Source of the DNA: an uncultured Butyrivibrio sp.
GTDB taxonomy: Bacteria > Bacillota > Clostridia > Lachnospirales > Lachnospiraceae
DNA length: 39,293 nucleotides
Direction of reading: 5' to 3'
Assembly (NCBI GenBank): GCA_946623755.1
Contig: CAMORK010000019.1
Location: forward strand, 1-39,293
The translations under genes were made by a program, and so were the position numbers. Shown in pieces: positions 9,002-17,340 of this stretch (position 1 is its first letter; each line of letters starts with the position of its first letter). Below the pieces are notes generated by a model, which saw only the letters and a program-made list of their open reading frames with translations, did not search any database and was not told the origin of the DNA.

Positions 9002-10201
9002 ATGAAAAACAATATCAAAGACGTTATAAACACATTGCAGATAATCTATAACTCCACATTTATGCCGATCCACTTATTTGAGAACGGTAAGTGCATCAGC
9101 TCAATGCCGGTTTCCGAACTTCCTGAGAATTTTATAATCACATACAGAAACAGTCTCGTTCTGGGCCAAAAATCTTTACATTATTTTTCCACAAAAGAAT
9201 TCTTACTTGTGGGAATTATAAAAAGTGATACAAATGATCTGGATATCGTTATGGGACCTGTATCCACTACAGCTTTGTCTGAAGCAGACATTGACTCGCT
9301 GATAGCAAGCTACTCTCTGCCGGTTGATTACAAAGAACAGATCTGGGATTTTTACGACAGGACTCCACGTTTTACCATGTCGCAGTTTCTGAATATAATG
9401 ACTCTTATCAATAAAGAATTAAACGGAAATATAATCGATGTTTTCGAGTATTTTGGTTTAACCGATAAGGCAAAAAAACAGAGCGTCGGAAAACATCATT
9501 CCCACGCTCTCATAGAAAATAAAGAACAGTCGCAGTTCCATGATACATACTTTTTCGAACAGCAATATTATGGCTATATAGAAAGAGGAGACCTTGAAGG
9601 TCTTCAGCATTTCATTCAGCAAGTACCCTCTTTTACAGAAGGACGTACCTCAAACGATTCGCTGCGTCAGGCAAAAAACATTTTCATTTCGACCACTGCA
9701 ATAATAACCCGTCGGGCAATAGCCGGCGGCCTTGATATCGAAACAGCTTATCAGCTCTCCGATTCCTATATCCAGGAAGCTGAAAAAATGTCCGATCAGG
9801 CATCAATCCTGGCTCTAAACGCAACTTCTGCAATTGACTTTACAAGCCGCGTGGCGGAAGCCAAGATACCAAAAGGAATGCCTGAGGACATCTATCTGGC
9901 AATCCAGTTCATTGCAAATCATGTAAACCAGAATATCTCTGTAGAAGAGATTGCCAAACACCTGAACATGGACAGATCTACACTGTCCAAGAAGTTTAAA
10001 AGAGAGCTCGGCTTTAATATCAGCTCTTACATCATGCGTCGCAAACTTGAAGAAGCTAAGAGCCTTCTCACCTACACGGATAAGACTATCAGTGAGATAA
10101 GCGAGTATCTGTGTTTCTCAACCCAGAGCTACTTTCAGAATGTTTTTAAAGCCAAATACAAAATGACTCCAAAGGAATACAGGAAGAGTCAGAAGAAGTG
10201 A
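9002..10201 (+). CDS. AraC-family transcriptional regulator of the rhamnoside operon
   Basis: A 399-aa protein whose last 100 residues (about 295-395) form a typical AraC DNA-binding domain: two helix-turn-helix motifs, the first in VEEIAKHLNMDRSTLSKKFK and the second in TISEISEYLCFSTQSYFQNV, ending in the signature KMTPKEYR. The N-terminal 280 residues are an unrecognised sensor region of the kind common in Lachnospiraceae AraC proteins. It is transcribed divergently from the symporter-GH3-GH78 operon, so it most likely activates that operon in response to the imported glycoside. Its own promoter overlaps a candidate operator, which suggests autoregulation. No strong Shine-Dalgarno precedes the ATG; the next in-frame Met (about 9062) is a possible alternative start. 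Confidence 0.9.
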   Translation: MKNNIKDVINTLQIIYNSTFMPIHLFENGKCISSMPVSELPENFIITYRNSLVLGQKSLHYFSTKEFLLVGIIKSDTNDLDIVMGPVSTTALSEADIDSLIASYSLPVDYKEQIWDFYDRTPRFTMSQFLNIMTLINKELNGNIIDVFEYFGLTDKAKKQSVGKHHSHALIENKEQSQFHDTYFFEQQYYGYIERGDLEGLQHFIQQVPSFTEGRTSNDSLRQAKNIFISTTAIITRRAIAGGLDIETAYQLSDSYIQEAEKMSDQASILALNATSAIDFTSRVAEAKIPKGMPEDIYLAIQFIANHVNQNISVEEIAKHLNMDRSTLSKKFKRELGFNISSYIMRRKLEEAKSLLTYTDKTISEISEYLCFSTQSYFQNVFKAKYKMTPKEYRKSQKK

Positions 10202-10217
10202 TTTTTCTCTGCTCAGC

Positions 10218-11135
10218 TTATCTTCTAGCACTTGCTGCCATACGGTGATAGGTATGACGTATGCCACGTATACTGATGCTGTAGGCCATGATATTCTTAG
10301 GCGCAGCAATGCCGGGATGACCACTGTCTCCAATGTGGTGAATATCGGTTCCTGTCTGCTTACACATAAGGGCAATCTGCTTGATGGTCTCCTCATCAGT
10401 GCCCTCCTGACTGGTTCCGATTGCAGTCATGGAAAGTCTTCCCTTTTTGTGGATATAACTTACTCTCTCCCTTGCCCATTCAACAGTGATTCCGGGAACA
10501 GTTCCGGGCGCCGGAAGAAGAATGATATCAGCACCGGCCTCTGCAAAGGCGTCGATGTCTTCCATAGTCAGGATAGCATCCGCACCCTCTGTGATGATGC
10601 CTGCTGCATGCATCTTGCCGGAAGCGATGATCATATCATCTCCAACAGCCTCTTTTATCTCTCTGATTGCATTAAGAATACCTTCGTTGGTTACACCGAT
10701 ACCCGGGTTTCCGGTTATGAGGATCATGTTGACTCCCATGTCTCTGGCACGAACGGCATTCTCCGCATTGGCAATGCGTCCCTTGGTAAGAGCCCAGGGG
10801 TTGTCAGAACCTTCAATGATCTTACCCGGCTCAAGATTGATAGCAAGAGGAAGGCCGGTCAGCTCTTTTATCAGGCGCACAGTATCCTCTGCCTTATGCT
10901 CAGGAAGACCCTTAACATCAGGATTCCAGACATCAAAGATATTACAGAGAATAAAGTCTGAACCAAAGGCTGCACATAGCTCTGCATTGGATACATCCTC
11001 GCACTGAGGTGTAAACATGCCGATGCATTCAGTCATCAGAGTCCTTCCCTCGCTCTCAGCTATAGCGCTAATGAGCTCTTTTTTATCCATCTTCTCAAAA
11101 TCACTTGCAAAGCTGTTTAAGATTCTTTTACCCAT
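10218..11135 (-). CDS. Uncharacterised TIM-barrel protein (PEP-phosphonomutase-like, probably DUF7916)
   Basis: A 305-aa soluble protein with a TIM-barrel pattern: alternating strands such as LPLAINLEPG, VNMILITGNPG, MIIASGKMHA, ADIILLPAPGT and LSMTAIGTSQEG. It resembles proteins annotated as PEP-phosphonomutase-like (DUF7916), often found near sugar or PTS genes; no reaction is established. The C-terminal segment TDIHHIGDSGHPGIAAP is rich in His, Asp and Gly and may form part of an active site. The ATG has a GGGGG box about 8 nt upstream. It follows the M42 peptidase by 25 bp, apparently as the last gene of that operon, and converges with the AraC gene with only 16 bp between stops. Confidence 0.6.
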   Translation of the reverse strand: MGKRILNSFASDFEKMDKKELISAIAESEGRTLMTECIGMFTPQCEDVSNAELCAAFGSDFILCNIFDVWNPDVKGLPEHKAEDTVRLIKELTGLPLAINLEPGKIIEGSDNPWALTKGRIANAENAVRARDMGVNMILITGNPGIGVTNEGILNAIREIKEAVGDDMIIASGKMHAAGIITEGADAILTMEDIDAFAEAGADIILLPAPGTVPGITVEWARERVSYIHKKGRLSMTAIGTSQEGTDEETIKQIALMCKQTGTDIHHIGDSGHPGIAAPKNIMAYSISIRGIRHTYHRMAASARR

Positions 11136-11160
11136 AAGCTGTACCCCCGTACATTAAATC

Positions 11161-12207
11161 TTAAAGTGCATATCCGATAAGAAGGCGAAGTACGTTCTCT
11201 GCTCCGTCCCTGTGGCTTCTCTCATAGCCATGGGAAGCATAAACTCCGGCACCGATAAGTCCGTGCTTAAGGTCAACACCGGATCTTAAGGTTGCCTCAA
11301 CATCGCTTCCGTAGTGAGGATAGATATCAACTGCGTAGTCTGCACCGCTCTCTTTGGCCGCTGTAACAAGTCCCTTAACGATGTCATAGGAGTAAGGTCC
11401 TCCGCTGTCCTTGGCGCAGATAGAAACCTGCTTCTCGGTACATGTAAGGCCATCGCCGACACATCCCATATCCACTGAGATTGCCTCTGTACATCCTTCA
11501 GGTACACTTCCGCTTCCGCCGTGGCCAACCTCTTCAAACACAGTAATATGCGCATAAAGAGCTCTTTTGGGAGTAACCTTTTTCTCCTTGATATACTTGG
11601 CAAGTCCCAGAAGAATTCCTACGCTGAGCTTATCATCAAGAAATCTTGACTTGATATATCCCGACTTTGTAACTCTCACATTAGGCTCAAAGCATACGAT
11701 ATCGCCAACTGAGATTCCAAGCTTCTCTGTATCCTCTTTTTTCTTAACATCTTCATCAAGAACAACCTCACAGTTCTCCCAGGTTCTCTTGGTGTCATCA
11801 TACTCGCCGTTTACATGGATTGACGCATTGTTGAGCTGGAAGGTGCCTTCGTAGATGCCGTCAAACTTGGTCACAACTCTGACATTTTCTGTCTCAGCGT
11901 TGTTTGGATTCATTCCGCCAAGGTTTGTCAGCTGAAGTCTTCCGTTGTCCTTGATTGTGGCAACCATTCCGCCAAGGGTATCAGTATGAGCCTCGAGAAG
12001 AAGACCGTTCTTCTTGTCCTTACCTGTAAGGTCAACAATGATTCCGCCCTTGTTGGTTGTTGTAGTTTTAAATCCGAGGCTCTCAAATTCCTTTTTTACC
12101 CAGGCAGCTGCTTCCTCAGTATAGCCGGTAGGTGAGTCAATGTTTAAGAGCTCAGTAGTCTTCTCAACAATAAAGTCCGTGTATTTGTTTAACTGTATCT
12201 TTTTCAT
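11161..12207 (-). CDS. M42 family metallo-aminopeptidase
   Basis: A 348-aa cytosolic dinuclear-metal aminopeptidase of family M42 (FrvX/PepA-glutamyl/TET type). Metal ligands and catalytic residues are visible: His and Asp in EAHTDTLGG, Asp in RFLDDKLSVG, the Glu pair in VFEEVGHGGSG, Asp in SVDMGCVG, and the final His in YASHGYERSH. The start at 12207 is chosen because GGAGA lies 7 nt upstream; a longer in-frame start at 12246 would overlap the MATE stop and has no better signal. It lies between the MATE transporter and the TIM-barrel protein in one probable operon. Members trim peptides; the old annotation 'endoglucanase M' for this family is misleading. Confidence 0.9.
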   Translation of the reverse strand: MKKIQLNKYTDFIVEKTTELLNIDSPTGYTEEAAAWVKKEFESLGFKTTTTNKGGIIVDLTGKDKKNGLLLEAHTDTLGGMVATIKDNGRLQLTNLGGMNPNNAETENVRVVTKFDGIYEGTFQLNNASIHVNGEYDDTKRTWENCEVVLDEDVKKKEDTEKLGISVGDIVCFEPNVRVTKSGYIKSRFLDDKLSVGILLGLAKYIKEKKVTPKRALYAHITVFEEVGHGGSGSVPEGCTEAISVDMGCVGDGLTCTEKQVSICAKDSGGPYSYDIVKGLVTAAKESGADYAVDIYPHYGSDVEATLRSGVDLKHGLIGAGVYASHGYERSHRDGAENVLRLLIGYAL

Positions 12208-12221
12208 ATCTATTCTCCTTA

Positions 12222-13562
12222 TTATCTTGTCAGGTCTTTGACCCATTTATATTTTCTAACCCTTATCATAACCCACGGGATCTTGCCCACTTCATCCAGG
12301 CAGGTGCAGGCATAGACCGCCAGAGGTGACCAGTGGAATACAAAGGCTCCGCACAGTGCCAGCGGAATCGCTATCATCCACATGCACACAATAAGACTGT
12401 ATAGGTCAAAAAGCGTATCTCCTCCGCCGTCCAGGACACCATTTATAGTCACTGTGTTTACGCATCTTCCTATCATGTAAAAAGACATGATGGCCATCAT
12501 CCAGATCAGATAGTCACGAGCCTTGTCGGTAAGGATCACTCCATTGACCACAAGCGGCGTAACTGCCAGGACAATTCCCGTTGAAATAAATCCGATCACA
12601 AATGATAGTTTAGTCAGTTTGATTCCATATTTTTTGCCAAGCTCAAGCCTTCCGGCGCCAAGCTCATTGCCAACGATGATTCCTGCAGCGCTTCCTATAC
12701 CGTTACACATACAGCACACAAGGTCTCTTACCACCGCAGCTACGGAATTTGCAGCTGCTGCATCGACTCCCATGTGTCCCATTATTGCCGTATAGGATGT
12801 AAAGCCAATTCCCCAGCACAGTCCCCCTCCCATGAGAGGCAGGCACTGTCTGAAAAAGTCCTTCACAAGGTCTTTTGACAGAGAAAACATACGCCCAAGA
12901 GCAGGTCTTATATAGGTACCCTTTGTCGATATCAAAAGACATATTGAAAGCTCTATGACTCTTGAGATAGTTGTCGCCAAAGCTGCTCCCTTTGCTTCCA
13001 TGGCAGGAAGTCCAAAAAGCCCGAAGATAAGCACTGCATTAAATGCAATGTTAATTACTACAGCTGCTGAACTAATGAGCGCTCCGGCCTTTACATTCTC
13101 AGTTACCTTCATGATAGTAAGGTAGCACTGGGATACACCTGTTATAAGGTATGACCAGCCGGCTATTCTAAGGTAAGAACTACCAATCGCGACAAGCTCT
13201 TTATCCCCTGCAAATATGGACATGAGTGCTCCGGGACAAAACTCACAGGCTGTAAAAAACAGTATTGATACCATTCCGCAGAACATCAGCATCAGGTCAA
13301 ATATGTCTTCCAGGGTCCTCTTATCGCCCTTCCCCCAGTACTGTGCGCCAAGAATAGCTCCGGCAGCTGTCGCAGCCGAAAGGAACATATTCTGCACAAA
13401 CTGTATCTGAGTGGCAAGAGAAACTGCTGTCATCTGAGCCTGAGCAACACGTCCGAGCATCAGGGCATCACAAGCTGCCACCAACGCCAGCATCAGGCTC
13501 TGGAGAGCAATTGGCAGTGATATTCTTATTAGATTTCTGTAAAACAGTTTATTGTCATTCAT
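12222..13562 (-). CDS. MATE-family efflux transporter
   Basis: A 446-aa, twelve-helix transporter of the multidrug and toxic compound extrusion family. The N-terminal LIRISLPIALQSLMLALVAACDALMLG and the repeat-like second half beginning near residue 230 show the two six-helix halves. MATE proteins export cationic drugs or metabolites using Na+ or H+ gradients; the substrate here is unknown. The ATG starts 2 bp after the rsmH-like stop codon with no recognisable ribosome binding site of its own, so translation is probably coupled to the upstream gene. It lies in the operon rsmH-like, MATE, M42, TIM-barrel. Confidence 0.92.
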   Translation of the reverse strand: MNDNKLFYRNLIRISLPIALQSLMLALVAACDALMLGRVAQAQMTAVSLATQIQFVQNMFLSAATAAGAILGAQYWGKGDKRTLEDIFDLMLMFCGMVSILFFTACEFCPGALMSIFAGDKELVAIGSSYLRIAGWSYLITGVSQCYLTIMKVTENVKAGALISSAAVVINIAFNAVLIFGLFGLPAMEAKGAALATTISRVIELSICLLISTKGTYIRPALGRMFSLSKDLVKDFFRQCLPLMGGGLCWGIGFTSYTAIMGHMGVDAAAANSVAAVVRDLVCCMCNGIGSAAGIIVGNELGAGRLELGKKYGIKLTKLSFVIGFISTGIVLAVTPLVVNGVILTDKARDYLIWMMAIMSFYMIGRCVNTVTINGVLDGGGDTLFDLYSLIVCMWMIAIPLALCGAFVFHWSPLAVYACTCLDEVGKIPWVMIRVRKYKWVKDLTR

Positions 13563-13564
13563 TG

Positions 13565-14611
13565 TTATTGCGTACTACGTACAGCCCATCTCAACTTGGT
13601 AGACTTGCTCCTTGGGTTTATCCTCTGTTCCTCAGCGGAGGGCCTTGTGACATCCTCTGAGATCTCGCTGTATATACCTTCCTTGTATAGGGCTTTAAAA
13701 GACTTCTTCACCAGCCTGTCCTCTCCTGAATGAAAGGTCAGGATAGCTACTCTTGCTCCCGGATTTAAGATGCCAGGAAGCTTTTCAAGAAATGAATACA
13801 GCACTTCAAATTCGCTGTTCACGTCTATTCTGAGAGCCTGAAAAACCCTTGCACAGCTCTTTTTGACAGCATCCTTTTTCTCCTCTTTGGGCACCTTCCA
13901 AAGGGCTGACTCTACAGCATTTCTTAAGGCCGTTGTCGTATCCATTGGATCTTTCTTTTTCATCAGGAAAAAGACCTTGTCGGCAATCTCTTCAGCATAG
14001 GGCTCATCTGAATTTTCTATGAGCATGCCCTTAAACTCGTCCTTAGTGATACCATGAAGTCTCTCAGCCGCAGACTCTCCGTGCTCAGGATCAAGTCTGA
14101 GGTCAAGAGGGCCGTCAATCTTGAATGAAAAACCTCTCTTGGGATCATCTATCTGCATGGATGATACGCCAAGGTCCGCCAGTACAAAATCAAATTTACC
14201 TGCTTCTTCGCAGACTTTATCTATATTGGCAAAGTTGATGAGCCTGAACTTAAATCTGTCCTCATCAAATCCAGCTTCCCGCAGTCTCTCAACAGTCTTC
14301 CTGGACTCTATAGGGTCAACATCAAGGCCGTATACACAGCCGCTCCCCTTAAGCTCCTCCAACATCTTCCTGGTATGTCCGCCATAACCGAGGGTACAGT
14401 CAAGTCCCTGCTCTCCGGGCTGAATCTTAAGGACCTCCAGGATCTCTTTTACCATAATGGAAATGTGCATTCCGGCAGGAGTTGAGCCCTTGGAAATAAC
14501 ATGAGCTACTGTATCTGCATACTTTTCAGGATTCTGTTCCTTATATTTTTCTTCAAATTTCTTCGGGTATTTGCCCGAGTAATGAACTCTTCTCTTATGT
14601 TTCTCTTCCAT
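13565..14611 (-). CDS. RsmH/MraW-type rRNA methyltransferase, divergent stand-alone copy
   Basis: Predicted SAM-dependent methyltransferase of the RsmH family, which N4-methylates C1402 of 16S rRNA. Family motifs are present but altered: LDCTLGYGGHT (usual VDxTLGxGGHS), the well-kept LADLGVSSMQIDDPKRGFSF, and ILTFHSGEDRLVK (usual FHSLEDRxVK). It has an N-terminal extension of about 60 basic residues before the usual HIS start region, giving 348 aa against about 310. The ATG at 14611 is chosen because a longer in-frame start (14659) would run through the ugd terminator. It is not next to mraZ, ftsL or other cell-division genes, where rsmH normally sits. It could be a paralogue with another target rather than the housekeeping enzyme. 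Confidence 0.85.
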   Translation of the reverse strand: MEEKHKRRVHYSGKYPKKFEEKYKEQNPEKYADTVAHVISKGSTPAGMHISIMVKEILEVLKIQPGEQGLDCTLGYGGHTRKMLEELKGSGCVYGLDVDPIESRKTVERLREAGFDEDRFKFRLINFANIDKVCEEAGKFDFVLADLGVSSMQIDDPKRGFSFKIDGPLDLRLDPEHGESAAERLHGITKDEFKGMLIENSDEPYAEEIADKVFFLMKKKDPMDTTTALRNAVESALWKVPKEEKKDAVKKSCARVFQALRIDVNSEFEVLYSFLEKLPGILNPGARVAILTFHSGEDRLVKKSFKALYKEGIYSEISEDVTRPSAEEQRINPRSKSTKLRWAVRSTQ

Positions 14612-14624
14612 AGTCTCTTTTACC

Positions 14625-14656
14625 AAAAAGCCCCCTTGGTTATCTGCCAAGGAGGC
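14625..14656 (-). terminator. Rho-independent terminator after ugd
   Basis: Minus-strand GCCTCCTTGG and CCAAGGGGGC form a 10-bp stem (one G-U) around a 7-nt loop, followed by five T. It lies 11 bp after the ugd stop and only about 14 bp before the rsmH-like ATG, leaving little room for a separate promoter. Confidence 0.85.
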
Positions 14657-14667
14657 CAATCAATACA

Positions 14668-15852
14668 TTATTCATTACCAAACAGATCTCTTGTGTAAAC
14701 CTTGTCTACAACATCCTTGAGTTCATCTGTGAGACGGTTTGCGATGATGAAGTCGCACTCCTTTTTGAACTTATCAAGGTCTCGTTCTACCCTTGAGTTA
14801 AAGAAGCTGTCGTCCTTGAGTGTTGGCTCGTAGACTACGCATTCGATACCTCTTGACTTGATACGCTTCATGATGCCCTGGATGGCTGACTGTCTGAAGT
14901 TATCCGAGCCTGCCTTCATGGTAAGTCTGTATACACCAACCTTATTGGGGTGAAGGGCCCATACTCTGTCAGCAATAAAGTCCTTCCTGGTCCTGTTGGC
15001 ATCTACGATGGCCGTAATGAGGTTGTTGGGAACATCCTCATAGTTGGCAAGGAGCTGCTTGGTATCCTTGGGCAGGCAGTATCCGCCGTATCCAAAGGAT
15101 GGATTGTTATAGAAATTACCTACTCTCGGGTCAAGACAGACACCGTCAATGATATTTCTGGTGTTGAGACCTCTCACCTCTGCATAGGTATCAAGTTCGT
15201 TAAAGAACGATACACGAAGTGCCAGATATGTATTGGCAAAGAGCTTAACCGATTCAGCCTCTGTGCTGTTCATAAACAGGACTCTGACATTCTCTTTAAG
15301 CGCTCCCTGCTTGAGAAGATCCGCAAACATGTGAGCTCTCTCAGCTGCCTCTTCGCTCTCCATGTTGTATCCGACAATTATTCTGGACGGATAAAGGTTA
15401 TCATACAGCGCATGTCCCTCTCTTAAGAACTCGGGAGAAAACATGATATGATCCGTATGATATGTCTCTGACAACTCCTCTGTATATCCTACAGGTATTG
15501 TCGACTTGATGATGATATATGCATCAGGATTTTCTTTCCTGACCTGATCAACAACACTGAAGACTGAAGATGTGTCAAAGTAATTGAGCTTCTCGTCATA
15601 GTTTGTAGGAGTCGATACAATTACAAAATCTACATCTTCATAAGCTTCAGAAGCATTGAGTGTTGCTCTTAGCCTCAGCTCTTTTGCCTCTAAATACTCC
15701 TCTATCTCCTTGTCTACAATAGGAGACTTCCTGTTATTTATCATTTCCACTTTTTCAGGTATAACGTCAACTGCTGTCACATCGTTATACTGAGATAAAA
15801 GAACCGAATTGGATAATCCTACATATCCGGTTCCTACTACTGCTATTTTCAT
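14668..15852 (-). CDS. ugd: UDP-glucose 6-dehydrogenase
   Basis: Oxidises UDP-glucose to UDP-glucuronate in two NAD-dependent steps, supplying acidic sugar for exopolysaccharide or cell-wall polymers. The 394-aa chain has the N-terminal Rossmann motif [13 protein letters not shown], the central helix with catalytic-loop residues ([17 protein letters not shown]), the Lys/Asn region [18 protein letters not shown], and the catalytic Cys in [13 protein letters not shown]. Its length and sequence style match E. coli Ugd. The start codon overlaps the PilZ gene stop by 4 bp (ATGA), so the two are translationally coupled, which hints at c-di-GMP control of polysaccharide output. A strong terminator follows. 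Confidence 0.95.
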   Translation of the reverse strand: MKIAVVGTGYVGLSNSVLLSQYNDVTAVDVIPEKVEMINNRKSPIVDKEIEEYLEAKELRLRATLNASEAYEDVDFVIVSTPTNYDEKLNYFDTSSVFSVVDQVRKENPDAYIIIKSTIPVGYTEELSETYHTDHIMFSPEFLREGHALYDNLYPSRIIVGYNMESEEAAERAHMFADLLKQGALKENVRVLFMNSTEAESVKLFANTYLALRVSFFNELDTYAEVRGLNTRNIIDGVCLDPRVGNFYNNPSFGYGGYCLPKDTKQLLANYEDVPNNLITAIVDANRTRKDFIADRVWALHPNKVGVYRLTMKAGSDNFRQSAIQGIMKRIKSRGIECVVYEPTLKDDSFFNSRVERDLDKFKKECDFIIANRLTDELKDVVDKVYTRDLFGNE

Positions 15853-16205
15853 GAATTGTTTTCCTGTTCCTTTAGCTGTTCTTCTACAGTCTCATAGACC
15901 TGAATTCTCATCTTGTCTGCATCAGGCATTCCGATGAATATTCCGCCGTACTGGAATACGTCTCCAACCTTGGCAGCTCTTACTATCTGTATAAACACAT
16001 GAAGAACTTCCTTGGTCCAGAGTCTGAGATTAGCCTCATAGTTATTACCAATCGTAAGCTGAGCATCTGTTGTAAATCCAAGACCGTCTCTGGAGCAATC
16101 ACTTATCTCAATCTGCACGGGCTGTCCCTCTTCGTTGCCGCCAAGTCTTTTGATAATAAGTTCTCCTGAGAGTTCAAGCCTTTTGTGTTTTCTCTTTTCT
16201 TCCAT
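15849..16205 (-). CDS. PilZ-domain c-di-GMP receptor
   Basis: A 118-aa single-domain PilZ protein. Both ligand-binding motifs are visible: RxxxR in RKHKR (R5, R9) and DxSxxG in DCSRDG (D36, S38, G41), so c-di-GMP binding is expected. No membrane segment or other domain is present; such stand-alone PilZ proteins act by binding a partner. Its stop overlaps the ugd start by 4 bp, making UDP-glucose dehydrogenase or the polysaccharide machinery the most likely target pathway (inference). The ATG has a GGGGG box about 7 nt upstream. It follows queA by 62 bp. Confidence 0.88.
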   Translation of the reverse strand: MEEKRKHKRLELSGELIIKRLGGNEEGQPVQIEISDCSRDGLGFTTDAQLTIGNNYEANLRLWTKEVLHVFIQIVRAAKVGDVFQYGGIFIGMPDADKMRIQVYETVEEQLKEQENNS

Positions 16206-16267
16206 TATGCACCCCCATATTTTGAAGAATTGATAGTAACCACTTTTATTCTAGCATATTTATTGCA

Positions 16268-17329
16268 CTATTGCTCTTTATCATAGAAAAAGCACGCATC
16301 TCCAAAAGAAAAAAATCTGTATTTCTCCTTAATTGCTTCCCCATAGGCCGCAAGGACGTGCTCTCTGCCTGCAAGTGCAGAAACCAACATCACAAGTGTC
16401 GACTCGGGAAGATGGAAGTTTGTGATAAGACAGTCTGTTACCTTGAATTTATACCCGGGATAGATAAAAATTGAAGTATCATCAGACTTTTCTGTCAGCC
16501 TTCCGTTATCATCCGCTGCGCTTTCTATAGTCCTGCAGCTGGTGGTGCCAACACAGATAACTCTGTGTCCCGACTCTTTTGCCTTATTTATCTTCTCGGC
16601 AGCCTCGGCCGTAACCTGATACCACTCGGAATGCATTATATGTTCCTTAACATTTGTTACCTTGACGGGGCGGAATGTGCCAAGTCCCACATGAAGAGTA
16701 ACAAACGCAAGATCTACACCCTTGTCCTGAATTTTCTGAAGAAGCTCATTAGTAAAATGAAGTCCCGCTGTGGGAGCTGCTGCCGATCCGTCATACTTGG
16801 CATATACCGTCTGGTACATGTTCTTGTCCTGAAGCTTGTGGGTGATGTAGGGAGGAAGTGGCATCTCTCCGAGTTTATCCAGAACCTCTTCCCATATTCC
16901 GTCGTAAAAGAACTTTACGAGTCTGTTACCATCTTCTACAACCTCAGTTATCTCCGCTGTGAGAATACCATCGCCAAAGCTTACCCTTGCTCCCGGGCGG
17001 AGCTTTTTGCCCGGCTTAACAAGGCACTCCCAGAGATCTGCTCCCCTTCTCTTAAGAAGCAGTATCTCTACAGCAGCGCCTGTTTCTTCCTTGACACCAA
17101 GGAGCCTTGCAGGGATAACCTTGGTGTTATTGAGAACTAGGCAGTCTCCGGGATCTAAATAGTTAATTATCTCGCTGAATACGTGGTGTTCTACTTCTCC
17201 CGTCTTTTTATCCACAGTAAGAAGTCTGCATTCATCTCTCCTTAAAAGAGGATCCTGTGCAATAAGCTCCTGCGGAAGGTCGAAGTAGTAGTCCGATGTG
17301 CTCAGTCCAATTTCTTTGTTTTCACTCAT
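16268..17329 (-). CDS. queA: S-adenosylmethionine:tRNA ribosyltransferase-isomerase
   Basis: Transfers the ribosyl group of SAM to preQ1-modified tRNA, giving epoxyqueuosine at the wobble base of GUN anticodons. The 353-aa protein shows the family signatures: N-terminal [27 protein letters not shown], the [11 protein letters not shown] motif, [11 protein letters not shown], and the C-terminal [16 protein letters not shown]. Length is normal. It starts 11 bp after the M18 peptidase stop with only a weak ribosome binding site, suggesting co-transcription and perhaps coupling. No other queuosine gene (queC, queD, queE, tgt) is in the window, so the cell may salvage preQ1 or keep those genes elsewhere. 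Confidence 0.97.
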   Translation of the reverse strand: MSENKEIGLSTSDYYFDLPQELIAQDPLLRRDECRLLTVDKKTGEVEHHVFSEIINYLDPGDCLVLNNTKVIPARLLGVKEETGAAVEILLLKRRGADLWECLVKPGKKLRPGARVSFGDGILTAEITEVVEDGNRLVKFFYDGIWEEVLDKLGEMPLPPYITHKLQDKNMYQTVYAKYDGSAAAPTAGLHFTNELLQKIQDKGVDLAFVTLHVGLGTFRPVKVTNVKEHIMHSEWYQVTAEAAEKINKAKESGHRVICVGTTSCRTIESAADDNGRLTEKSDDTSIFIYPGYKFKVTDCLITNFHLPESTLVMLVSALAGREHVLAAYGEAIKEKYRFFSFGDACFFYDKEQ

Positions 17330-17340
17330 TATTTTCTATA

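Noticed and set aside
10245-10961. Open frame of 238 codons on the plus strand
   Set aside because: Antisense to the TIM-barrel protein gene, which has family-like strand pattern and a ribosome binding site; the plus frame is serine/cysteine-rich shadow.
16565-17140. Open frame of 191 codons on the plus strand
   Set aside because: Antisense to queA, whose identity is certain from several motifs.
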